Assembly: GCA_963846495.1 (NCBI GenBank)
Contig: CAWJWP010000016.1
Location: forward strand, 248,001 to 312,000
DNA length: 64,000 bases
Direction: 5' to 3'
From: DASYQD01 sp963846495
Lineage (GTDB): Bacteria > Acidobacteriota > Thermoanaerobaculia > Multivoradales > JAIOJS01
Below are positions 7,106 to 13,473 of this stretch, piece after piece. The position numbers and the translations under genes were made by a program. How positions within the stretch are numbered: position 1 is the first letter of the stretch; each line of letters begins with the position of its first letter. A model generated the notes under the pieces. That model did not search any database. It saw only the letters and a list, made by a program, of their open reading frames with translations, and had not been told where the DNA came from.

Positions 7106-9529
7106 TCAGGCGCTTTCGCGCTCGAGCTGTTCGCGCAGCAGGCGCTGGAGGAGCTGCGGGTTGGCGCGGCCGCCGGTCTCTTTCATCACCTGGCCGACGA
7201 ACCAGCCGAGGAGACCCGTGCGGCCCTGTCGATACGCGGCGGCGTTCGACGGCTCGCGCGCGACGACGCGCGTCACTGCGTCGCCGAGGGCGGACTCGTC
7301 GCTGACCTGCGCGAGGCCGCGCGCTTCGACGATCGCGCGCGGGCTGCCGCCCGTGCGGACGAGCTCGGCGAGCACCGACTTCGCGGCGGTCGCCGACAGC
7401 GTGTCGTCGTCGACCAGCGCGAGCAGCTCGGCGAGGGCGGCGCCGGTGACGGGCGACGCAGCGACGTCGACGCCGGCGGCCTCGAGCTCGCGCTGCAGCT
7501 CGTTGGCGATCCAGTTGGCGAGCGTTCGCGCGTTGACGCCGGCGGCAGCGCCGGCGGCGATGCCGTCGTCGAAAAACTCTCGTAGCGCCGGACGCGAAGT
7601 GAGCACGCGCGCCGACTCGACCGTGAGGTCGTAGCTCTCGCGCAGCGCCGCTACCTCGGGAGTCTCGGCTGCCTCAGTCCGAACGGCGGGCGCGGAGCCC
7701 GCCCTACCGTGCGCGGCTCTGTCATCGCCGGTGCGCGCCGCTGCGGTGTCCGCCTCCGGCGTAGGGCGGGCTCCGCGCCCGCCGCGACGCTCGCGATCGT
7801 CGGACCGCGCCGGCCTCTCCTGCTGCCGCCGCGCCAGCTTCGCCCAGGTGTCCTTCAACGTCACGATACGGTTGAAGACACGCCGTCCTTCGGCCGCCGA
7901 CTCGGGCTCGAGGTAGAAGTAGCCCTGCCGCTCGAACTGCCAACGGCTCGCGGGCTCGGCCTCCGCAAGTCCCGGCTCCGCCTTCGCACTCGCGATGACG
8001 CGCAGCGAGTCGGGGTTGAGACCCCCGCGATAGTCGCCCGCCGCGTCCGGGCTCTCGTCGCGGAACAGACGGTCGTAGAGCCGCGCCTCGACGTCGACGG
8101 CGTGCGCCGCCGACACCCAGTGCAGCGTGCCCGGCACCTTGCGTCCCGCCGGCGCCGCGCCGCCCGCGGTCGCCGGGTCGTAGGTACAGCGCACCTCGAC
8201 GACCTCGCCGCGCTCGTCTTTCACGACGTCCGTGCAGCGCACGACGTAGGCGTAGCGCAGCCGCACCTCGGCGCCGACCGTCAAGCGATGCCAGCCCTTC
8301 GGCGGCACCTCCGCGAAGTCGTCGCGCTCGATCCACAGCTCGCCGTCGAACGGCAGCTTGCGCGATCCCTCCTTCGGCACGTCGTGCGGCCAGTAGGGCG
8401 CATCGAAGTGCTCGACCTTGCCGGCCGGCCAGTTCTCCACCACCAGCTTGAGCGGCTGCAGCACACAGAGCACGCGCGGCGCCTTGTCGTTGAGGTCCTC
8501 GCGCACCGCGTGCTCGAGCAGCGCCACGTCGACCGTGCTGTGCGCCTTGGCGACGCCGACGCGGTCGCAGAAGTTGCGGATCGACTCCGGCGTGTAGCCG
8601 CGGCGGCGGAAGCCGGACAGCGTCGGCATGCGCGGGTCGTCCCACCCCTGCACCAGCCCTGACTCCACGAGCTCGAGCAGCTTGCGCTTGCTCATCACCG
8701 TGTAATTGAGGTTGAGGCGCGCGAACTCGTACTGGCGCGGTCTCGGCTCCGGCCAGTCGACCGCTTCGAGCAGCCAGTCGTAGAGCTCGCGGTTGTTCTC
8801 GAACTCGAGGGTGCACAGCGAGTGGGTGATCCCCTCGAAGGCGTCCGAGAGCGGGTGGATGAAGTCGTACATCGGGTAGATGCACCAGGTGCTGCCGCGG
8901 CGGTAGTGCTCGGCGTGGCGGATGCGGTAGAGCAGCGGGTCGCGCATCTTCATGTTCGCCGCCGCCATGTCGATCTTGGCGCGCAGCACCGCGGCGCCGT
9001 CGGGCAGCTCGCCGGCGCGCATGCGGCGCAGCAGGTCGAGGTTCTCTTCCACGCTGCGGTCGCGATAGGGGCTCGGCCGCCCGGGCTCGGTGACGGTGCC
9101 GCGATAAGCGCGGATCTCCTCTTCCGAGAGACTGTCGACGTAAGCGAGCCCCTTCGTCACCAGCAGCTCGGCGAGCTCGTAGAGGCGCTCGAAGTAGTCG
9201 GAGGCGAAGTAGAGGCGATCGTCCCAGTCGAAACCGAGCCATCGCACGTCGCGCTGGATGGCCTCGACGTACTCCATGTCCTCGGTGAGCGGGTTGCTGT
9301 CGTCGAAGCGCAGGTTGCAGTGGCCGCCGAAGTCCGCCGGCAGCCCGAAGTTGAGGCAGATCGACTTGGCGTGGCCGATGTGCGGATAGCCGTTGGGCTC
9401 GGGCGGGAAGCGAGACACGACGTGCTTGTGCTTGCCGGAGGCGAGGTCGGCTCGCACGATGTCCCTGACGAAATCCTCGCCAGGCTCGGCGGCCGGCGAA
9501 CGGTCGCGAATGGAAGCCGGGTCGCTCAT
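7106..9529 (-). CDS. glnS: Glutaminyl-tRNA synthetase with C-terminal YqeY/GatB-like domain
   Basis: Charges tRNA-Gln with glutamine (class I synthetase). Residues to about 570 are standard bacterial GlnRS: VSRFPPEPNGYPHIGHAKS (HIGH motif), LRFDDSNPLTEDMEY, and VMSKRKL in place of KMSKS. After a charged, low-complexity linker (about 583-625) comes a YqeY/GatB C-terminal-like domain (ARVLTSRPALREFFDD ... RGLAQVSDESALGDAVTRVV ... GQVMKETGGRANPQLLQRLL). Such appended domains are known from Deinococcus GlnRS, where the domain aids tRNA binding. Total 807 residues. The linker DNA contains a perfect 23-base inverted repeat of a dispersed element. ATG 9529 is set by the family N-terminus; no clear ribosome site. 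Confidence 0.93.
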   Translation of the reverse strand: MSDPASIRDRSPAAEPGEDFVRDIVRADLASGKHKHVVSRFPPEPNGYPHIGHAKSICLNFGLPADFGGHCNLRFDDSNPLTEDMEYVEAIQRDVRWLGFDWDDRLYFASDYFERLYELAELLVTKGLAYVDSLSEEEIRAYRGTVTEPGRPSPYRDRSVEENLDLLRRMRAGELPDGAAVLRAKIDMAAANMKMRDPLLYRIRHAEHYRRGSTWCIYPMYDFIHPLSDAFEGITHSLCTLEFENNRELYDWLLEAVDWPEPRPRQYEFARLNLNYTVMSKRKLLELVESGLVQGWDDPRMPTLSGFRRRGYTPESIRNFCDRVGVAKAHSTVDVALLEHAVREDLNDKAPRVLCVLQPLKLVVENWPAGKVEHFDAPYWPHDVPKEGSRKLPFDGELWIERDDFAEVPPKGWHRLTVGAEVRLRYAYVVRCTDVVKDERGEVVEVRCTYDPATAGGAAPAGRKVPGTLHWVSAAHAVDVEARLYDRLFRDESPDAAGDYRGGLNPDSLRVIASAKAEPGLAEAEPASRWQFERQGYFYLEPESAAEGRRVFNRIVTLKDTWAKLARRQQERPARSDDRERRGGRGARPTPEADTAAARTGDDRAAHGRAGSAPAVRTEAAETPEVAALRESYDLTVESARVLTSRPALREFFDDGIAAGAAAGVNARTLANWIANELQRELEAAGVDVAASPVTGAALAELLALVDDDTLSATAAKSVLAELVRTGGSPRAIVEARGLAQVSDESALGDAVTRVVAREPSNAAAYRQGRTGLLGWFVGQVMKETGGRANPQLLQRLLREQLERESA
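7685..7783. repeat. Dispersed repeat family C, inverted pair inside the glnS linker
   Basis: GTAGGGCGGGCTCCGCGCCC plus GCC occurs at 7761-7783 and as its exact reverse complement at 7685-7707, 53 bases apart. Each unit is itself a hairpin (GGCGGGC, TCCGC, GCCCGCC). Related units form another inverted pair at 63740-63795. Here the element is translated in frame within the linker joining the two glnS domains. Confidence 0.8.
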
Positions 9530-9542
9530 TGAGTCGCCGATC

Positions 9543-9619
9543 AGCCCACGGCCTCGCTGTCGCTCGGGCGCCAGGCAGACCTGGCGCCGCCGCTGCGCGG
9601 CGCCGCGGGTCCCTATCCG
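9543..9619. repeat. Dispersed repeat family D, copy 1
   Basis: About 75 bases between glnS and the next gene that match 30036-30110 throughout: both begin GCCCAC, then CCTCGCT, CGCTCGG, CGCCAGGC, a CTGGCG return arm, CGGCGC-type blocks and end GCGGGTCCCTA. CGCCAGG and CCTGGCG make a hairpin in each. Differences are scattered, so this is an old repeat family rather than a recent copy. Confidence 0.65.
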
Positions 9620-9673
9620 CCGTCCGTGCGCGCCGGCAGTAGAATCCGCGCACAGCTGCCAGGAGATCGCATC

Positions 9674-10682
9674 ATGTCCAACGCACCGGGGAATCGGGTC
9701 GACATCGTCGTCTGCCAGAAGCATGGCCTGCGCTACAACCGCGTCACCGATACCGGCTGCGCGATGTGCCGCCGCGAGGCGGCCGAGGCGGCCGGCGCAC
9801 CGGCGAGCACGGGCGCGGTGCGCGTGGCAACCGCCCGCAACGGCGCCGCGGTCCGTGCCGCCCGACCGCCGGCTCCGCCTCCCGCGGCTGCTCGTCCGGT
9901 AGTGCCGCCCGCACCGCGACCCGCGGCGGCTCCTGCGCCGCGGCCGAGCGCCGGCTGCGCCAGCACCACCCCGCGTCGCCGCCGCAACGCCGCCACGAGC
10001 AACTCCGACGCTCCCGCCAGCACCGCCGGCCTCGGCGGCGCCGACTCCCGCACCATTCGCGCCGCCCGCGACCGAAGCTCTGCCGTCGCTGCTTCCCGAC
10101 CTACCGCCGCTCCTTCCCGATCTGCCGCCCGAGCCCGAGGCGCTGACCGCCACCGGCTCGCGACGGATGGACGTCGCGACCTGCGAGAAGCACGGCCTGC
10201 GCTACAACCGCGCCGTCGAGAGCGGCTGCGTGCGCTGCCGGCGCGAGAGCGGCGTGGCGACGACGGCCACGGCCGGCACGGGAGCCAGTCGGCTGGGCAC
10301 CGCGGTGCGGCTCGACGCGCCCTCTTCCGTCGGCACCCAGCTGCTCATCGCCGTCTTGCTCATCGGCGGCACCGGCGGCCTCTGCTTCGCGGCGCACCAG
10401 GCGGTGCTCAACAGCTTCGCCGGCGGTCTCCTCATGCAGACGGGGAGCGCCGGGATGGACGTCGTCGACGATCCCGGCGAGGCCTACGACGCAGCCGCCG
10501 AGCCCGCCGCCTGGCCGCCGCCGCGGCCGACAGGGCCGCAGCCCACCGCGCCTCCCGGCATGAAGGGGCGCGGCCCGGCCGAGGAGCAGAAGCAGATCGA
10601 GGAGCTCTTCCGCCAGATGCAAGAGGACGAGGCGAAAGAGCGCGGCGAGCAGCCGCCGCCCGCGGAAGAGATCCCGCAGTAG
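9674..10682 (+). CDS. Membrane protein with two copies of a C-x-KHGLRYN zinc-ribbon motif (apparent frame break)
   Basis: Reading with one base skipped near 9945-9965 gives one protein of about 335 residues: zinc-ribbon-like motif 1 (CQKHGLRYNRVTDTGCAMCR), a Pro/Ala-rich linker, motif 2 (CEKHGLRYNRAVESGCVRCR), one membrane segment (LLIAVLLIGGTGGLCFAA) and an acidic Gln/Glu-rich tail. Four Cys per motif plus His suggest Zn binding. The first frame ends in nonsense after the linker, while the third frame continues the Pro/Ala linker straight into motif 2, so a single-base indel is likely. Without it, 10167-10682 alone is a 171-residue gene. AGGAG precedes ATG 9674. Function unknown. Confidence 0.7.
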
Positions 10683-10685
10683 CGG

Positions 10686-11609
10686 CTAGCCTTCGTAGAT
10701 CGCGTGCATCGCCGCGGAGTGGCGGCGGAAGAGCAGCCCGACGAAGTGCGGGGCGACGAAGGTCCAATAGATCCCGAGAATGCCGCTGAGCGCGATCCCG
10801 AGCAGCGGCAGGTGCTCGTTCAACAGCGCGCGGGTGATCACCACCACGCCGGCGAGCACGAAGGTGATGTTGACGATCTTCAGGCCGTCGCCGCCGGTCC
10901 GAAGCAGCGCCTTGACGTGGTTGTCGACGCGCAGCGCCGAGCGCCGCCAGTGCAGCGCCGCGCTGCCCCACGCCATCACCGACAGCGCCGTGCCGAGCCA
11001 CAGCGCCGTTGCCGCGCCGAGCCAGAAGCCGAGGTTCGGCTGCATCGTCGTCAGCCCCCCGATACCGAAGGCGAGCAGGAAAGCGACGAGCGGACCGACC
11101 TGCAGCAACGCGATCACCAGGTAGGTGAGGATCTCCACCACCCGCTCGCCGAAGCTCAAGTATTCGGGCCAGTCGGGCAGCTCGTTCTCCCACTTCGCGG
11201 TGCTCTCGACGATCTTGAACTGGATGCCGATGAGCAGCGACCACCAGCAGATCCACAGGAAGATCGGGAAGCACCCGAAGCCCCAGCGGGCGACGAAGGT
11301 GACGACGGCGGCGGTGATCAGCGAGGCGATGAAGAGGAAGAGGCCCGAGCCGCGGAACGGGTAGAGCAGCGCCTTGCCGATGCCGTACGGCCCTTGCGCC
11401 GCCACCTTCGCCACCTTGCGGCGCTCGTCGGTCGTCGCCGGCGCCGCCGCCTCGAGCGGCAGCGCGCGCTCGCCGCACAGCTTGCAGAGCAGCAGCCGAT
11501 GGCTCTCTTGGATGCAGGCGTCGCAGAGCAGCTTGCCGCAGCCGTCGCATTGGAAACGTGCTGCCGTCTGCGGATGCGTGACACAAGTCGAGGCGGCCGC
11601 CGGAGCCAT
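10686..11609 (-). CDS. B-box-type zinc finger plus polytopic membrane (YIP1-like) protein
   Basis: 307 residues. The N-terminus carries a Cys/His cluster (CVTHPQTAARFQCDGCGKLL, then CDACIQ, CKLCGE) spaced like a bacterial B-box zinc finger. The rest holds about five membrane segments, beginning ALLYPFRGSGLFLFIASLI, typical of YIP1/DUF4013-like proteins. This architecture recurs in Acidobacteriota and Myxococcota; its role is unknown. It is convergent with, and three bases from, the two-motif zinc membrane protein, so two zinc-finger membrane proteins lie tail to tail. Confidence 0.75.
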   Translation of the reverse strand: MAPAAASTCVTHPQTAARFQCDGCGKLLCDACIQESHRLLLCKLCGERALPLEAAAPATTDERRKVAKVAAQGPYGIGKALLYPFRGSGLFLFIASLITAAVVTFVARWGFGCFPIFLWICWWSLLIGIQFKIVESTAKWENELPDWPEYLSFGERVVEILTYLVIALLQVGPLVAFLLAFGIGGLTTMQPNLGFWLGAATALWLGTALSVMAWGSAALHWRRSALRVDNHVKALLRTGGDGLKIVNITFVLAGVVVITRALLNEHLPLLGIALSGILGIYWTFVAPHFVGLLFRRHSAAMHAIYEG

Positions 11610-11806
11610 CGATGCACCCTTTCTCCGCTGCTTGGTGGGGGCGGATTATGGCACGCGGTCGCGCGCTCTCCGGGCGCGGCAACCTCCTCGGCACGCGCAT
11701 TTCCGAGAGCCGGGAATGCCGATTGCACCCGCGCCAGCCGACGGCTGCCGCCGAGCGGCGGCTCACACCATGGAATTCGACATCTACATCTAAGGAGGCG
11801 TCTTCA

Positions 11807-12133
11807 ATGTTCGCCAGACATCACGTTACGCAGCGCCCCGTGCGCCAGGCCTTGAAGATCACCCGCGAAGCGGTCAATCACGCCCTCGACGTCGCCGAGC
11901 CTCGCATCGAACGCGCGGCCTGCGATTTCGAGGACCTCTCGCGCGACGCGCTGAAGTCGCTGCGCAAGCGCTCGGCGGCGCAGCTCGACGATCTCCTCGG
12001 CGGCTACGGCCGGCTCGAGAAGAAGATGCGCAAGCGGCTGCCCGCGACGCTGGCACGGCAGCGCTTCGGGAAGCTGGCGCTCATCGCCGCCGGTGTCGCC
12101 ATCCTCGCGTTCGGCATCTTCCGCTCGTCATAG
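11807..12133 (+). CDS. Small helical membrane-anchored protein (ElaB/YqjD-like pattern)
   Basis: 108 residues: a long amphipathic helical part rich in Arg, Glu and Ala, then one C-terminal membrane segment (LALIAAGVAILAFGIF) ending RSS. The layout resembles DUF883 (ElaB/YqjD) ribosome- or membrane-associated proteins, but similarity is only by pattern. AAGGAGG precedes ATG 11807 at good distance. A seven-residue frame (MEFDIYI) ends on a TAA that runs into this ribosome site; I do not call it a gene. Probably cotranscribed with the next small gene. Confidence 0.6.
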   Translation: MFARHHVTQRPVRQALKITREAVNHALDVAEPRIERAACDFEDLSRDALKSLRKRSAAQLDDLLGGYGRLEKKMRKRLPATLARQRFGKLALIAAGVAILAFGIFRSS

Positions 12134-12136
12134 CGA

Positions 12137-12373
12137 GTGACGACGACGATGCTCGCGCGACTCGCCACCGCTGCCGCGATTGCGAAAGCACCGCGCACGA
12201 CGTTCGTGTTGCGCCAGCTGGTGCGCCGCCCCAAGACGACTACGGCCGCTCTCGTGCTGACGATCGGTCTGCGCGAGAGCCGGACGCTACGCAAGCTGGC
12301 CGGCGGTCTGCTCGGCCTCGCTGCGCTCGGCGTCACCCTCCCCATCCTCGCGGTGTGGAGGCTGCGACGCTGA
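12137..12373 (+). CDS. Small membrane protein of unknown function
   Basis: 78 residues from GTG 12137 (or 74 from ATG 12149), starting three bases after the previous stop. Basic N-terminal half (RTTFVLRQLVRRPKTTT), then a hydrophobic segment (GGLLGLAALGVTLPILAVW) and a basic end. The close spacing suggests a two-gene unit with the ElaB/YqjD-like protein. Codon use is like that of neighbours. No family recognised. Confidence 0.5.
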   Translation: MTTTMLARLATAAAIAKAPRTTFVLRQLVRRPKTTTAALVLTIGLRESRTLRKLAGGLLGLAALGVTLPILAVWRLRR

Positions 12374-12381
12374 GCCTCAGC

Positions 12382-12447
12382 TCCCCCACCCCTGCCCCCG
12401 GTTGAACGACCTCGGTTGAACGACCCAAGGGGCGGGGGACGCCTTTT
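12382..12447 (+). terminator. Long GC stem with T-run after the small membrane protein genes
   Basis: TCCCCCACCCC (12382-12392) pairs with GGGGCGGGGGA (12429-12439) with one mismatch and is followed by CGCCTTTT. The loop holds a 13-base direct repeat (CGGTTGAACGACC at 12399 and 12413). It can end transcription of the upstream pair and insulate the next gene's leader. Confidence 0.5.
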
Positions 12448-12479
12448 ACCGCTTCGCCTCGGCCTCTAAATCCTTCCAG

Positions 12480-12601
12480 CCAAATCCTTTACGGATTTGG
12501 AATGCAGTCCGTACAACCCCTGTTGTAAGACACGGACAGCAACCCACGAGCGCCCCTGAGCACCCGGCTCGGGCGGCTTCACCAGGAAGGAGACGCCCGA
12601 G
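12480..12601 (+). promoter_or_regulatory. Structured 5' leader of the lytic transglycosylase gene (three stem-loops)
   Basis: Three consecutive hairpins precede the start codon. CCAAATCC pairs with GGATTTGG (12480-12487 and 12493-12500). GTCCGTACAAC pairs with GTTGT and ACGGAC (12507-12517 with 12522-12526 and 12532-12537). CTCGGGCG (12568-12575) pairs perfectly with CGCCCGAG (12594-12601). The last holds the ribosome site AAGGAG in its loop, with the ATG three bases beyond the stem. The pairing is seen; a regulatory role is inference. Confidence 0.5.
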
Positions 12602-12603
12602 GC

Positions 12604-13353
12604 ATGAACGGACACTTCTCTGCCCGCCGCTCGATCCGTGCCCTCGTGCTCTTCGGGATCGCCGTGCTCACCTCCCTGGGCCTGCGCGCCTGGAACGACC
12701 AGCACGCCGTGCCGAAGAAGCTGCCGATGATCTCGTCGATGGCGCTGCCGGCGGACGAGATCGCCGACCTCGCCAAGGTGGCGGAGTGGCTGGGGCAGTC
12801 GCCTGCGGACCGCATGCCGGCCGCCCAGCTGGTCGAGGAGATCCGCAAGGACCGCGAGAGCTTCGCCGTCTTCGCCGGCTTCCACACCGAGCAGGAGCGG
12901 CGCGAGGCGCTGGTCGACGTGCCCTACGGCAAGGAGATCGCCAAGGCCGCCAAGGCGAACGGGGTGGACAGCCTGCTGGTCGCGGCGGTGGTCGAGATCG
13001 AGTCGACCTTCCGGCCCGACGCCGGCTCGCACAAGGGCGCCGTCGGCCTCATGCAGCTGCTGCCCAGCACGGCTGGGATGTCGCGCGCCAAGCTGAAGAA
13101 CCCCGGCACCAACCTCGAGGCGGGCGCGAAGTACCTGGCGAAGATGATCGACCGCTACGACGGCGACCTCGGTCTGGCGCTCGCGGCCTACAACGCCGGG
13201 CCCACCAACGTGCGGCGCTACAACGGCGTGCCCCCCTTCCCGGAGACCGAGCAGTACCTCGAGAAGGTGCTCAGCCGCTACGTCGACTACCACCGCGAGC
13301 TCTGGCAGACGAGCGGCGCGGCGCAGCTGGTGGCCGCGTCGGTCGCCTCCTGA
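12604..13353 (+). CDS. Membrane-anchored soluble-lytic-transglycosylase (SLT) domain protein
   Basis: Peptidoglycan lytic transglycosylase, cleaving glycan strands to 1,6-anhydromuropeptides. 249 residues: one N-terminal membrane anchor (SIRALVLFGIAVLTSLGL), then the SLT (family 1) domain with VVEIESTFRPDA, in which the Glu is the expected catalytic acid, GAVGLMQLLPSTA, LAAYNAGPTNVRRYNGVPP and a closing YLEKVLSRY. All family motifs are intact. AAGGAG lies in a hairpin loop ahead of the ATG. It is a single-gene unit between two terminators. Confidence 0.93.
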   Translation: MNGHFSARRSIRALVLFGIAVLTSLGLRAWNDQHAVPKKLPMISSMALPADEIADLAKVAEWLGQSPADRMPAAQLVEEIRKDRESFAVFAGFHTEQERREALVDVPYGKEIAKAAKANGVDSLLVAAVVEIESTFRPDAGSHKGAVGLMQLLPSTAGMSRAKLKNPGTNLEAGAKYLAKMIDRYDGDLGLALAAYNAGPTNVRRYNGVPPFPETEQYLEKVLSRYVDYHRELWQTSGAAQLVAASVAS

Positions 13354-13399
13354 TCCTGATCGTCGGCTGATCCGCGCGGCGTTCGCAGCCGCGACTCGC

Positions 13400-13434
13400 G
13401 AGGCCCGCCACCACCGGCGGGCCTCGTCGTTTTT
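13400..13434 (+). terminator. Rho-independent terminator of the transglycosylase gene
   Basis: GAGGCCCGCC (13400-13409) and GGCGGGCCTC (13416-13425) form a perfect ten-pair stem with a six-base loop, followed by GTCG and TTTTT. It lies about 50 bases after the stop codon and before the leaderless-type promoter of the next gene. Confidence 0.85.
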
Positions 13435-13473
13435 CGTCGTCGCTTCACCGCACCCGCCGCTACAATCCCGCCC

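Noticed and set aside
11770..11793. Seven-codon frame MEFDIYI ending at the ribosome site of the next gene
   Set aside because: Too short to support; no own ribosome site, could be chance. A coupling or leader peptide is possible but unsupported.
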